Below, in pieces: positions 19,568-32,286 of a DNA stretch of 64,000 nt; positions within the stretch are counted from its first letter, which is position 1; each line of letters starts with the position of its first letter. A program made the position numbers and the translations under genes. The notes below the pieces were generated by a model. It searched no databases. It had not been told where the DNA came from and was given only the letters and a program-made list of their open reading frames with translations. Source of the stretch: Tuctoria greenei (taxonomy: Eukaryota > Streptophyta > Magnoliopsida > Poales > Poaceae); assembly GCA_036927565.1 (NCBI GenBank), contig JAYESD010000003.1:187259499-187323498 (forward strand), given 5' to 3'.

Positions 19568-22020
19568 CAAGGGTGCCCCTGGAGACCAAGGAGCCTCTGG
19601 ATCCTAGCCCCCAGAGGATGTCTGGGTCCCCCAAGGGGGCCTCGGAGACCAAGGAGCCTTTGGGTCCCAGCCCCTAGAGGATGATCGGGTCCCCCTAGGG
19701 GGCCCCAGAGGTCAAGAAGCCTTTGAGTCCCAGCCCCCAAAGGAAGTGCCTGGCCCTGAAGACATGGAGCTGCTGGACCTGGAGCAGGGGGAAGAAGATG
19801 CACCGGATTCCCCGAAAAGGTCCTAGACCATCCAACGCTCGATCTACTTAATCAGCGAAGTCTTGCATGAGGCAAAGACAAGGTACCTCGAAGTGCACAA
19901 GCTGCTCCATGCGGTGCTAATCGCGTTGAGGAAGCTTCACCATTATTTTCAGGCACACTGAGTATTAGTGGTGACTTCATTCCCACTGGGAGCAGTGCTA
20001 CGCAGCCCAAACGCAACTGGCAATATCGCCAGGTGGGCGGCTGAATTAGCGGAGTTCGAGCATGATTTCTTTCCATGACATGCAATCAAGAGTCAAGCTC
20101 TGGCGGACTTCGTTGCCGAGTGGACCCCCTCACCGAGCAAAACAGGGGGCCAGGAGATCAGCGAGTCGGAGCCCAGGGCTCCGGTGCTTATCAGACCTCA
20201 CTAAACGCTCTTCTTTGACGGATCCTCAAGGAAGCAAGGGGCCAAAGCCGGTGTACTGCTCACCTCGCCAACAGGGGAGCAGTACAAGTACGCAGTGTGC
20301 CTCGACTTCAAGGCTACCAACAACATGGCAGAGTACAAATCCCTCATCTTCGGACTCACAGCTGTGCAAGGTTTCAGTGTCCAGCAGATGCTGGTCAAGG
20401 GAGACTCTCAGCTGATCATCAAGCAAGTCCGGGGTGAGTGCTGTTGCAACGACCCGCAACTCGCGGCATATTTTATACATATCAAGAAGCTAGAAGATGG
20501 ATTCGAGGCCTTGGATCTCTGACATTTGCCGCGCGCCGACAACTCTATCGCCGATGCCCTGTCAACCATGGCGTCCATAGGAGCCCCCATTCCAGAAGGG
20601 GTCTCTGGTAGGAGGTTGATACGGCCGACCGCTAGGCCGGCAGGGCCTAATGAAGAAGGTGAGCCTAGCTCCACAGAGCTGGCAACCACGGCAACCTTGC
20701 AACCATGGGGGCCGCTAAGGTTCTTGAGCATCACTAGAGATCCCAAATCACTTGGCGTCTAAGATCCAGAAGCTCAGGAGAGTCCAAACGTGTGGATGAC
20801 GGAGGTCCAGGGCTACCTGAAGGACAAACTCCTCCCTGAGGACCCAGCATCCGCTGAGAGGATCGTGAGGATGGCGAAACGCTACATGGTGGTAGAAGCT
20901 GATCTCTGCTGATGTGGTGCCAACGGCGTACTACGGCGGTGCATAACTCGGCAGGAGGGCTGCGACTTGCTCGCAGAAATCCATAAAGGAGAATGTGGGA
21001 ATCACGCAACTTCCCGCACGTTGGTTGGCAAAGCCTTCCGGCATGGCTTCTATTGGCCAACAGCACTACAAGAAGCTATCAAACTGGTCAAGAAGTGCAA
21101 GGCCTGCCAGTTCCACGCCAAGCAAATTCACACTGTGGAACAGTCACTACAGATGATCTCGCCCTCCTGGCCTTTCGCAGTATGGGGGCTGTATATCCTG
21201 GGACCCTTCCCCAAGGCAGTCGAAGGGTATCGTTTCCTCTACGTCGCCATCGATAAGTGCACCAAGTGGCTGGAGGCAGCCCCAGTGAGAAACATCAACA
21301 AGGAGTCCACAATCAAGTTCATCAAATCAATTGTCTACAGGTTTGGGGTCCCGAATAGGATCATCATCGACAACGGGACCCAATTCACTAGTGCAGCTTT
21401 CCAAGACTACGGTGAAGACCTCGGCGTCCAAGTTTGTTATGCATCCGTGGCTCATCCAAAGAGCAACAGACAAGTCGAAAGGGCCAATGCTGAGATCCTT
21501 AGGGGCCTCAAGACACGCACATATGACAGCTTGGATAAGCAAGGTGCCAAGTGGGTTGATGAACTCCCCTGTGCACTGTGGGCAAGCCGGACGTCACCCA
21601 ACCGTGCCACGGGAGAAACACCTTTCTTTCTGGTGTATGGGGCCGAGGCTGTCCTCCCGCCAGAGATTGTTGTGGGCTCATTCAGAGTCCGAGCGTTTGA
21701 TGAAGCCTCACAGAACTAGCTCTGACAAGAAGATGTCGACCTCATCGACGAAGCAAGGTGGCACGCCACCATCCAAAACGCACGTTACCCACAGGCGCTA
21801 CCAAGAGCGGTTCATGCGGAGTGGAGAGCTCAAGACAGGTGACCTGGTGCTGCGGCGCATACTCTCTCGAGAAGGGTCGTATAAACTTTCCCTCAGCTGG
21901 GAAGGCCCCTTCCGAGTGATATAAGTATCCCGCCCTGGGTGTGTCCGCCTCGCCACGGAAGAAGGAGAGTCCCTCCCCAACCCTTGGAACATTTGGCACC
22001 TCCGTAAGTTCTACCCTTAA
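19568..22020 (+). pseudogene. Tat#2 pol remnant: RNase H 1 end, archaeal RNase H, integrase
   Basis: The segment starts with a repeat-built linker at 19584-19770 (two 63-bp repeats and a third diverged one, with stops). Then follow SEVLHEAKTRYLEVHKLL of RNase H 1 (from 19850) and the archaeal RNase H (LFFDGSS, TNNMAEYKSL, KGDSQLIIKQ, 20210-20520). Integrase has the zinc region (GNHATSRTL, KKCKACQ), a first D changed to Tyr (VWGLYILGPF in place of GMDILGP), then IDNGTQF and RQVERAN. It ends with HLRKFYP and TAA at 22018-22020. In-frame stops lie at about 19960, 20520, 20762, 20911 and 21718. It is non-functional. Confidence 0.9.
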
Positions 22021-22910
22021 GCATAAATTGTAGGACAGCGTAGGGTGTCATGGTGCTAGGGAGCAGCACTTAGGACAACCAAATTCTGGGGGAAGGTCCA
22101 CAATGTACAACCGTTTAGCTTGGTTCCGTACCCTAAGCATGAACACTCTGCTTCCCTAGCCAACTAGAGTGGGTCGTTGCCTTATTGTAAAGCCAATCCA
22201 CTCCTGAGACCACCAATGAGAAGAATTCACTGTCTTACCATGTGCTTTCTCTTATGTTCACTTGAAATTACCTGTTAATTTTGTGATCAATCAAGCTAGT
22301 CTCATCTTTCGTATATTGTCTTCATATACTTGGTGAAATTTGCTCTATATCACCCCTAGTAGAGTCATGCAACCCTGCTGCAGGCGGATGTATTTGAGGT
22401 ACCTGCAAGGTGTCTTGGAACCTCACGGCTGCCCTCTTACTTGGGGTCCTGTGGTGCCAAATGGTTCCCTGCGAAAGGCCAACGCTGAGTTGGAGGTCCA
22501 CAGCGTGCAACATGCTTAGCTTGGTCATGTAACCTAAGCGTGTGCACTTTGCCTCCCAGTTCTGCGGCTAAGTACCGGGGACAAGGACGCTCACACCCAG
22601 AATAAAAAGGAAGTCGGACCCTGAGCACCAATGCACAGAATTACCCAAATCCTGTGTACCAGCCCACGACTGTAAGACATGACAATACTTAAGGATAGGA
22701 AAAGATCACCAGCGAGCAAAACAATATGCACCTCTGTTATGTGTGCACATACAAAGCATGTTACGCTGGAAACATCCAGCTCCGACACCTCGCAAGGGGC
22801 CTGCAGTTGACGTCCCAGAATGTCAATGTCAGCACCAAGCGCGGATAAGTGAGTAAACTCTCCTGCCCCGCACTTGTTGCTACCAGGGGCCAGCCGTTAA
22901 TGACTCTACA
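22021..22910 (+). other. Tat#2 spacer after pol
   Basis: No gene is seen. At 22812-22895 it carries the segment CCCAGAATGTCAATGTCAGC and following text that recurs at 35794, 36050 and, diverged, 36512, so it shares a higher-order repeat with the minisatellite region. Confidence 0.6.
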
Positions 22911-23325
22911 ACGATGGTGGACGACGCCAGAGCATCTAGCTCCGGCACCCCCAAGGGGCCTGCCGTCGACGTCTCAACGGCGATGGTGGACGATGCCAGA
23001 GCATCCAACTCCGGCACCTCCAGAGGGGCCTACCATCAACATCTCAATGGGGATGGTGGACAGCGCCGGAGCATCTAGCTCCGACACCTCCCAAGGGGCC
23101 TGCCGTCAATGTTTTTATGAAGATGGTGGGCGATGCTAGAGCATCTAGCTCCGACACCTCCCAAGGGGCCCGCCGTCGACATTTTTATGTAGATGGTGGG
23201 CGACGCTAGAGCATCCAGCTCCGGCACCTCCTAAGGGGCCTGCTAACGACATTTTTATGAAGATGGTGGGCGACGCCAGAGCATCTAGCTCCAACACCTC
23301 CCAAGGGGCCTGCTGTCGACGTTTT
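22911..23325 (+). repeat. 70-bp minisatellite in Tat#2 spacer, left part
   Basis: Six units have their GATGGTGG marker at 22913, 22982, 23052, 23122, 23192 and 23262, a period of 70. Each unit contains AGCATCTAGCTCCG and CAAGGGGCCTGCCGTCGACG. The next unit is cut by Copia#2. Confidence 0.9.
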
Positions 23326-24736
23326 TGAAAGTGCATCTAGGCATCCCTTGTGGGTTTTGGTTGATTTATGACAAACAAGTGAGATCCTAACCACATTATT
23401 GAGATGAGTGCATGTTTTAATGAAAGAATGAAGAAAGCGCCAAAAAGAAAGGAGAATGAGGATCAATTCGGAAAAGAGCTCAAGAGCTGAATAGAATACA
23501 TCATTGTGTAGGGAGTGTGTTGGTGTAACACATCCCAAGAGCTCAAGCACAAAAGAAATCCTCACACACTTCACATTTCACAGGAACAAACGGACTAGTC
23601 CGATATACACCGGACTAGTCCGATATCCTCTCTGGATAGGTTATGACAAGTTTAGCCAATGCGGACTTGTCTGCAACGAACAAGTCCGATAATGCCCGGA
23701 CTAGTCCGATAATGCCTCTGACTAAAATCGGACAAGTCCTCCAAGTGTGGACTTGTCCTATATTCACTAAGGGCATCACCACACCGGACAAGTCCGATAT
23801 CACCATGTACAAGTCCAAAAACCTTTCTGACTAAAATTGGACAAGTCCGCTCCTAGCCGGACAAGTCCGATATTCTTGGACACTTAGGGTTTCCAGCATG
23901 CCGCACACCGACTAGTCCGGACTCCACCACGAACTAGTCCGGACCCTCGAAACCCTAATGGTAACTTTTGAAAACCCTAATATAAATTTATATGCACGGC
24001 CCAACTATCAAAAACTCTCGACCCCCCGCGCCGTCACACCCTCCAAGAGCCTAGAAAACACATCTCTCCACGCAATCCAATGCAAGAAAGATCAATCCCT
24101 TGAGGATTCACTTTGGATCAAAGGAGAGACACGATTCCACACGTTTGAGCTCTTGGGTTTGATCTCTAACACACTCCTGTTGTTTCATTGTTGATCTTAC
24201 GAGTGTGTTCTTGGTGGTGTTTGAATTGTAATCTTGGGGAGCCCTCAACTTGTGAGAAGGCCCCTTGAGCTTGGTGATTTGCTACTTTGTGATATTGGAA
24301 GAAGAATTGGCCTTCGTGGAAATTCGACGAGGTTAGGGTCGGTGAAGACCCGATCCTTTCGTGGGCTCCTCAACATGGACGTAGGTTGCCTCTGTGGGAA
24401 CCCAACCACGAGATAAAAATCGTGTGTCAAACTTGTTCTTATGTTTCTCATATCATATTCTAGGGTTTGATCGATTTTGTCCATCTTACTTTAAACCATT
24501 CGAATCAAAGTTAATTTGCACTACACTTAACTTTATTGACTCAATACCTGCAAGTTACTTATTATATTCCGCTGCGTACTGTGCTTGTATTGAAATCATT
24601 GATCGAACTTGATATATCTAGTCTGCACGCACTAGACTAGTCCGCACTCTACCAAACTAGTCTGATATCTCGGAGTGTTGCAGGTTCAAACTAAAATTCA
24701 AAAAGGCCTATTGACCCCCCCTCTAGGCCACATTCA
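23326..24736 (+). repeat. Copia#2 5' LTR (1411 bp)
   Basis: TGAAAGTGCATC ... GGCCACATTCA. It is nearly identical to the 3' LTR with scattered single-base differences (five seen in the first 190 bases). A TATA-like TAATATAAAT is at about 23978. Confidence 0.95.
23590..23945. repeat. Palindrome array in Copia#2 5' LTR U3
   Basis: Copies of CGGACTAGTCCG, CGGACAAGTCCG and CGGACTTGTCC lie in tandem-like but irregular spacing, often extended to CGGACTAGTCCGATAT. The array ends about 35 bases before the TATA box. The 3' LTR has the same array at about 34590-34912, with different point changes. Confidence 0.9.
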
Positions 24737-24737
24737 A

Positions 24738-24750
24738 TTCGTATCAGAGC
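24738..24750 (+). other. Copia#2 primer-binding site
   Basis: TTCGTATCAGAGC, one mismatch to the iMet-tRNA PBS found intact in Copia#1. Confidence 0.85.
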
Positions 24751-24796
24751 AGGACTCTTCGCAAGAGACTAATCGCTAGAAGAGAACATTTCGGAC

Positions 24797-27219
24797 ATGA
24801 AGGATGTACACAAGAGTCTCAACCAAGAGAAGGTTGAAGACGAAAAAGCTCAAAAATTGGAAAAGCTCATTGATGCTATCCAGGACTTCGAGGACGATGA
24901 TGAGGAGATGCTTGAACTCAAGGCGATCCTAAGGAAGAAAGCTCTCTCAAAAGGGAAAGTGAAGGTCAAGGACGAGAAGAAGAAGAAGGGGGGTAGTCAC
25001 ACCGACTACTCCCGATATCCTTTTAACTATGATCGTCTTAATTCTAACAATAACCATTATTTATCTATTCCTCTAGGAAAAGCCCCACACTTTGACGGCA
25101 ATGACTACTCAATGTGGAGGTAGAGCATGAAAATGCACTTAATCTCACTCAATCCCAGTCTATGGCACATTGTGTGTACAGGAATAGATATCCCGGACGA
25201 CGATGAAGAGCTTACCCCAAGTCAAGAGCAATCAATTCATTGAAATGCTCAAGCTGCAGCAGTCATTACATCCTCTCTAAGTCAGGACGAGTTCACCAAG
25301 GTGGATGGGCTCGAGATTGTGAAAGAAATCTGGGATACATGCAGACCGCACATGAAGGCGATCGTCATGTGCGAGAAGCGAATATCTAAATGATCGAAGG
25401 CGAATCGGGAAGATTCGCCATTGAAGAAGATGAGTCGCCGCAAGACATGTACAACCGGTTAAAGACGCTCATCAACAAGGTTCGAGCATACGGAAGCAAG
25501 AAGTGGAACAGTCACGAGGTGGCAAAGCTCATCCTTAGAGCTTTCATGCCTCGCAACGTCACCTTGTGCTCGATGATCACAAAAAGCCCCAGGTACAAGA
25601 AAATGACCCCGGATGAGCTGCTTGGGAAAATCATCAATTTCGAGATGATGGAAAAGCAAGCAAAGCATGTCAAGGAGATTGCCGACCTCACCTCGGCAAA
25701 GAAGAAAGGGGTCGCTTTGAAGTCCACTTGCAAGCCCTTGTCTAAAGAAGCTCGAGAAGCTCAACAAGAAGAAGACAACAATGACGAGAGCAACGACATA
25801 GATGAGGAGGACATGATACTCTTTATGAAGAGATTCAAGAAAATGATGAAGAAAAGACAAGGGGGGAAATCAAGTGAAGGAAAATACAAAGAGAAGTCAA
25901 GACCAAAGTTGAGGCGGGCATGCTATAACTGTGGTGAATATGACCACTTTATAGTTGATTGCCCATATGAAGAAAAAAAGAAGAAAACCAAGGAAACAAA
26001 GCCTCAACCCAATAAATTCTTCAAGAAAAAGAAGCAAGCTGGACAAGCGCACCTAGGAAAGGAGTGAGACTCAAATGATGAGTCCTCATCCGAAGAGGAA
26101 GAGGACATGGCAAGCATAGCCATCGAGAAGACAACTAAGAAGTCCACCCTCTTCCCAAATCTCAGCGCATGGAAGGGAAACAACACTTGTCTCATGGCAA
26201 AGGAAGGTAAACGAAAGGTAACAACCAAATCCTCTTCCTTGCATTCCTATTCTAGTGATAGTGAAGTCGCTAGTGATAATGAAGACATGCTCGTTGGGCT
26301 AGATAAGAAAACAGCTGCAAAAATGAAATTTCTACTTGATCAGCTTGTGGAGAAGGAGAAGTTGATCAACCGTCAAGAAGATATGATTATCTCCCAAAAG
26401 GAGGAATATCTTGAACTTGACAAACTTCTCGAACTTGAAAAGGAGCGAGGCAAGTCACTGGAACTTGAATTAGCCTCAAGCAAGGAAGCTTGCTTGAAGT
26501 TATGCGACTCAAACACCACCATCAAGGACAAACTTGCTAACCTATCCAAGGTTAAGAAAATCCTTGAGGTACAAGTTGAGTCTCTTAAACAAAGTGACCC
26601 CTCATCCTCTTCAAGCTCACCTTCTCAACCACCTAAAACTGAAGCTACTATTACTTGTTCAGGTGTTAAAATTGACACTATCTTGAAGGAAAAGCCATCC
26701 TCTACCAAGGACAAGCATCGTTCCCAAAGTGGCATATTTGACAAGGAGAAGATCAATTATGCACGTAGTGCATACTTGGTCACAAGACCTCCTAATGTCA
26801 AATATGGCATTGGGTATTCTTATGGTGAAAAGCAATATGCTAGAAGCCATAAAAATAACAAGGAGAGCATTGCCTTTGTGAGGGGAAATTCCTCTCAAGC
26901 TAGGAAGACCAATAATACTAATAAGTCCAAGATAGTCAACACATACAAGAACCGGACTAGTCCGGTCCTTACTCGGACAAGTCCGGTCCTCTGGACAAGT
27001 CCGGTTTCCAGGACTAGTTCTGTTCATAAATAACAACAACTATTATTCAGGACTTTTGATGCATCCTATGTTCTAATGAGAAGCAATTTTGGTAATGTTT
27101 ATGCTCGTTATGTTGGGCCACGCCATGGGAACACCAAGTCTCATGTGTGAGTGCCCAAATCTCTTGTAACTAAACTCAAAGGACCCAAGCAAGCTTGGGT
27201 TCCTAAAACCAAGGCATGA
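24797..27219 (+). pseudogene. Copia#2 gag, with stops and a frameshift
   Basis: The start MKDVHKSLNQEKV is shared with Copia#1. The core has AGCMW-type text, here APHFDGNDYSMWR with a stop right after it (25121-25123). Further stops and a frameshift occur before 25390, then an open core (DMYNRLKTLINKV, AFMPRNVTLCSM), and the zinc knuckle CYNCGEYDHFIVDC. A TGA at 26065-26067 and a TAA at 27031-27033 follow. The tail carries RTSPV-type peptides from palindromes at 26953-27015. The frame finally ends TKA-TGA (27217-27219). Confidence 0.88.
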
Positions 27220-27232
27220 TTTGTTTTTGTAG

Positions 27233-28366
27233 GCCTATTCCTCCGGTGGATCGAAATGGGTGCTAGACAGTGGTTGCACTAACCATATGACTAGAGAAAG
27301 AAGGATGTTCGTTGAGTATGAAGAAAATGAGGATCCAAGCGAGGGCATCTATTTTGGAGACTATAGTCAAGGAAAGGTGCTCGGTACTGGTAAATTTGCT
27401 ATATCGTCTCAACATACTCTTTCTCATGTGTTACATGTTGATTCCTTAGATTATAACCAGCTGTCCATATGTCAATTATGTTACAAAGGTTATAATTGCT
27501 TGTTTACTAATGAGGGTGTGACCATCTCTAGAACTGGTGATGGTTCCATTACATTCAAGGGTGTGTTAAAGGGAAAGCTTTACCTTGTTGACTTCAACAA
27601 AGATAAAGCCGAACTTGACACATGCTTGATTGCAAAGATCAACATAGGTTGGCTGTGGCATAGACGGCTAGCACATGTTGGTATGCGAAATCTTCAAAAA
27701 CTCCTCAAGGGCGATCACATACGAGGTTTGAAGGATGTAGTTTTTGAGAAAGACAGGCCTTGTAGCGCGTGCCAAGCCGGGAAGCAAGTTGGAGCACCTC
27801 ATCCCGCGAAAAACGTCATGACTACAACAAGACTGCTTGAGCTGCTTCACATGGACTTATTCAGTCCAATTGCTTACATAGGCATCGGCGGTAACAAATA
27901 TGGCTTAGTAATTGTTGATGACTTTTCGCGCTTCACTTGGGTCTTCTTTTTGCATGATAAGATAGAAACTCAAGGAACCCTCAATAAGTTTCTGAAGCGT
28001 GCCCAAAATGAGTTCTCATTGAAGGTCAAGAACATATAGAGCGAAAATGACACAGAGTTCAAGAATACACAAGTTGAGGAGTACCTGGACGAAGATGGGA
28101 TAAAGCATGAGTTTTCAGCGCCTTATTCCCCTCAACAAAATGGAGTTGCCGAAAGGAAGAACCGAACCCTCATAGAGATGGCGAGAACAATGCTCGATGA
28201 ATACAAGACCTCAAATCGGTTTTGGGCGGAAGCGGTTAACACCGCTTGCCACACCATAAACCGACTTTACCTTCATCGACTACTCAAGAAGACATCATAT
28301 GAGCCACTCACGGGTAACAGGCCAAATATTTCTTATTTTTGAATCTTTGGTTCTAAATGCTATATT
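27233..28366 (+). pseudogene. Copia#2 protease and integrase
   Basis: The frame opens at GCC 27233, directly after a TTTGTTTTTGTAG tract, and is shifted from gag. Protease has WVLDSGCTNHMTRE, or its start, at 27257-27295. Integrase shows RRLAHVGMRNLQKLL, CSACQAGKQ, MDLFSPI and VDDFSRFTW, then a TAG at 28037-28039, followed by SENDTEFKN and PQQNGVAERKNRT. A further stop is near 28340. Confidence 0.85.
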
Positions 28367-31325
28367 TTGAACAAGAAGCCGAGGACTTCAAAGTTCGCTT
28401 TGAAGTCCGATGAAGGTTTCTTGCTTGGCTATGACTCGAACACTTATGCCTATCGTGTCTTCAACAAAGTCTCCGGACTTGTTGAAGTAGCACGTGACGT
28501 AGTGTTCGATGAAACTATTGGCTCCCAAAAGGAGCAAGTTGATCCATGTGTGCTAGATAGAGAATAAGCTCCTTTTCAAGAATTTAGAAGAATGGCGTTG
28601 GGCGGTGTTCGACCACAAGAGCCACCTCTACATGTGCATGAGGAAAATGAACCACAAGAGGAGGCCAATGATCAAGGGGGAGCTTCCATACAAGATCAAC
28701 CTCAAGAAGACGAAGATGATCAACAAGTCAATGAGGACAACCATCTAGGGGGAGAAGAAGAAGATCATGAAGACACAAGACCGCAAGTGCCACACCCGAG
28801 AGTACACCAATGCGTCCAAAGAGATCACCCAATTGACAACATCATCAGTGCCATCCAAAAGGGAGTAACAACTAGATCCCACATAGCTAACTTCTGTGAG
28901 CATTACTCTTTTGTGTCCTTTTTGGAACCACGCAGGATTGAGGATTCATTGAAAGATCCGGACTGGGTGGTGGCGATGCAAGAAGAACTGAACAACTTCA
29001 AATAGAACGAGGTGTGGGAACTCGTTGAAAGACCTAACGCGAATGTCGTCGGCACCAAATGGGTCTTCCGCAACAAAAAAGACGAACACGGGATGGTGAA
29101 AAGGAATAAGGCATGACTTGTGGCCAAAGTGATGAGGACATCTCTTCTTTGCATACAATGCAAGGACCGATCACTAGAGCATGTGCACGGCAATTGGATC
29201 TCCAGGTACGCTCTAACCTTATCAATTATTTTTCAGAACTTACGCTTGTTTCCATGCATGTTTTATTGATTAGGAACAATGGAGAGGACTAGGAAGGGAT
29301 TGGAGGAGTACAAGGAATCAAGGAGGAGGAGATAGGACGTGCACACCAAGGAGGAACCCAAGTACAACTCGACTTCGACTCCACCTCGGGTTCCAGGAGC
29401 TGCCTTCACCAAAACTGACGTCCCGGACACATACGGAGTCAGAATTGGACGTTCTATATATGGTTGGAACCGTGATTTCATAAATATTCCAATGGAACCA
29501 GCCCCACCTCAAAATTCTTTTCTAAGTTTATGGGAATCAGCAAAACAAGTGGGCATCCAGAATCTGTCCGGTGCTGCGCCACCATCTTTTGGGCTGCTGG
29601 CCCGTGTATCGTCTGGAAGCCCATTAGGGTTGCGTCCAGGGGTCTTGCACGCCCCTAAACTCCTTTATATACAGCAGCCGTCAACACATTAGGGTCGGGT
29701 TTTGCTTAGATACAATCTGTCATTGAACAATGTCACCGATCATCGGTTGTGAGACCCCAATTTCGTAATCAATTCAGTTTTGATTGCAACTTCTCTGTTC
29801 TTGCTTGTGTTCTTGATTGCGCTTGCAGGAATAAGACTTCATGGCGAGGTCACTCGTATGACACGGGTGATAACCAATGGAGCAGTGGTGTAGTGATTGC
29901 GGGGTTTCATTCATTTGGAGCCTTGGATCATCAACGTCGAGATCTCCACCCAATCAAGTTTACCATACCTCTCGGAAGATCGGGACCAATACTCCTATCA
30001 CAAAGGGTATTCACAAGTCAAAGATTTGGATTTCAATGAAACCTTTGCTCCCATAGCTAGACTTGAATCAATTAGAATATTGCTTGCATATGCTACTCAC
30101 CATGATTTCAAGCTCTACCAAATGGATGTGAAAAGCGCCTTCCTCAACGGTCCAATCAAGGAGGAGGTGTACGTGGAGCAACCTCCCGGATTTGAAGACA
30201 AAGAGTTCCCCGACCACGTCTTTAAACTGCGTAAGGCTCTATACGACCTCAAACAAGCTCCTAGAGCTTGGTATGAGTGTCTTAGGGATTTCTTAATGGA
30301 AAATGGTTTCAATATTGGAAAAGCAGATTATACATTATCTACGAAACACTTTGACAATGATCTTTTCATCTATCAAATCTATGTATGACATTATCTTTGG
30401 TTCTACTAACAAATCCTTTTGTGAAGAATTTAGTAAGATTATGACAGATAGGTTTGAGATGATGGGAGAGCTGAAGTACTTCTTGGGATTCCAAGTGAGA
30501 CAACAAAAGGAAGGGACATTCATAAGCGAAACCAAGTACACTCAAGACATACTCAAGAAGTTTGGGATGGACAAGGCGAAGCCTATCAAGACTCCCATGG
30601 CAACTAATGGACACTTGGATCTCAATGAAGATGGACCAAGTGTGGATCAAAAGGTATATAGCTCCATGATTGGATCCTTACTTTACCTATGTGCATCTAG
30701 ACCTGATATTATGTTGAGTGTATGTTTGTGCGCGAGATTTCATGCCAATCCTAAGGAGTGTCACATGACAGCCGTTAAAAGGATCTTGAGATATTTGGTT
30801 CATACACCCAACCTAGGCCTTTGGTACCCCAAAGGTTCCAAGTTCAATCTCATTGGATACTCCGATGCAGATTATGCCAGATGCAAAGTAGATAGAAAAA
30901 GCACCCCCGACACCTGCCAATTCCTATGTAGATCCCTAGTTTCTTGGCCCTCCAAGAAACAAAACTCCATTGCCTTATCCACGGCCGAAGCAGAGTATGT
31001 TGCAGCCGGGAGTTGTTGTGCACAACTCCTTTGGATGCGACAAACTCTAAAGGATTACGGTTACAATATGAGCCATATCCCACTCCTTTGTGATAATGAG
31101 AGTGCCATCAAAATTGCTCATAATCCAGTTGAACACTCTAGAACCAAACACATAGAAATCCGACATCACTTTTTGAGAGACCACTCAATAAAAGGAGACA
31201 TAGCTATTTCCCATGTCAACACCGAAAAACAACTAGCTGATATATTTACCAAGCCACTTGATGAAAAACGTTTTTGCGAGCCCCGAAATGAACAAAATAT
31301 CCTTGATGCTCGAAATGTGGCTTGA
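28367..31325 (+). pseudogene. Copia#2 RT and RNase H, split by a solo LTR
   Basis: This region continues the integrase C-terminal region and RT (VVAMQEELNNFK, stop at 29003-29005), up to LVAK at 29127. The solo LTR lies at 29130-30000. RT then resumes with GYSQVKDLDFNETFAPIARLES and MDVKSAFLNGPI. The catalytic YVDD is destroyed by a two-base deletion near 30386 (YV then a stop). RNase H follows in one open frame (SDADYARCKVD, STAEAEYVAAG) and ends DARNVA at 31323-31325. Confidence 0.9.
29130..30000 (+). mobile_element. Solo LTR (871 bp) of a gypsy-like element in Copia#2 RT, TSD CAAAG
   Basis: TGATGAGGAC ... CTCCTATCA, flanked by CAAAG at 29125-29129 and 30001-30005. Removing it plus one CAAAG restores the RT text LVAKGYSQV, and Copia#1 is unbroken at the same site. 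A TATA box (TTTATATAC) lies at about 29664. Its first bases encode SDEDISSLHT and then GPITRACARQLDLQ, like the C-terminal tail of some gypsy polyproteins, so the parent's pol probably ran into its 3' LTR. Confidence 0.9.
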
Positions 31326-32286
31326 AAACTGGCATACTTGTATGAATTCTTCAAAATATGTTGATTGTGTTGTGAAAATCATCCTTCTCAATTTTCTCCG
31401 AAAAACTATTTCAACTACTTGATCTTGATGAATTATGGTCATTGCTTGATTATTGTATGCTTACTGACCATATTCATCAAGATTATTTGATTTGTTTTGC
31501 CCCCCTATTTTCTTAATTAAGTACCTTGGAATATATACGAATGGGCTAAGCATTTCTGTTCTAGTGACCATGGACTAGTCCGTGGTTACCCGGACTAGTC
31601 CGCACCCTGCAGACTAGTCTGTAGAGTGTCCGATAGTCCGGACTAGTCCAGCAGACCACGGACTAGTCCGATTTAGGCTCTGGAAGAGCTCGGACTAGTC
31701 CGATTATTTTCGGACAAGTCAATTTTTTGACTCCATAACCCTAGCCGCCGCCAAACCCTAAGCTTCTTCATCCTCACAACTTGCCTCACGCTCTCTCTCC
31801 TAGCTCGGGTGCTCCCAAGGCGATTTCCTTCGTCCTCCATCAACTCTCTTCGTGTTTTGGTGGAAATCGACCCCCATTGTATAGGGATTGAAGACCACGT
31901 ACTTTTACGCACCTTCAACCCCTCCATATCGAAGAATCGAGCAATTTTAGTAAATTTTCCTCCCCAACCCTAGAAATCGTGATTTCCTTCATTGTTGGCC
32001 AAATAGCCTAGTTCCTTCTAGTTAATACATGCCCCCTAGTTGTATTACATTTATCTTATTGTCTTGCATAGGGAATCACCATTTGTTGTCGAGTTAGGGT
32101 TTGAGATGATGAACACCGGACTAGTCCAGTCCATGTACGGACAAGTCCGGTCACCCGGACTAGTCCGTACCTGTATGACGGACTAGTCCGATTTTTTTCT
32201 GAACTCAACCCTAGTTAATCATTCCTCAATGCAATTCCTTGCCATCAAATTCTCATCCATACCTTGTGTAATCCATTTTTAGGACA
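31326..32286 (+). other. Copia#2 linker between RNase H and accessory ORF
   Basis: Non-coding. It holds two palindrome clusters (about 31568-31720 and 32115-32193) and matches the Copia#1 linker in reverse. Confidence 0.75.

Larger units (their letters stand above)
19568..23325 (+). mobile_element. Tat#2, part A (old plus-strand Tat element between two copia insertions)
   Basis: Tat-type pol (second half), the 3' spacer and the start of a minisatellite. The element resumes at 35719 after Copia#2. Its gag and RT are presumably left of the window, beyond Copia#1. Many stops show that it is older than its guests. Confidence 0.88.
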
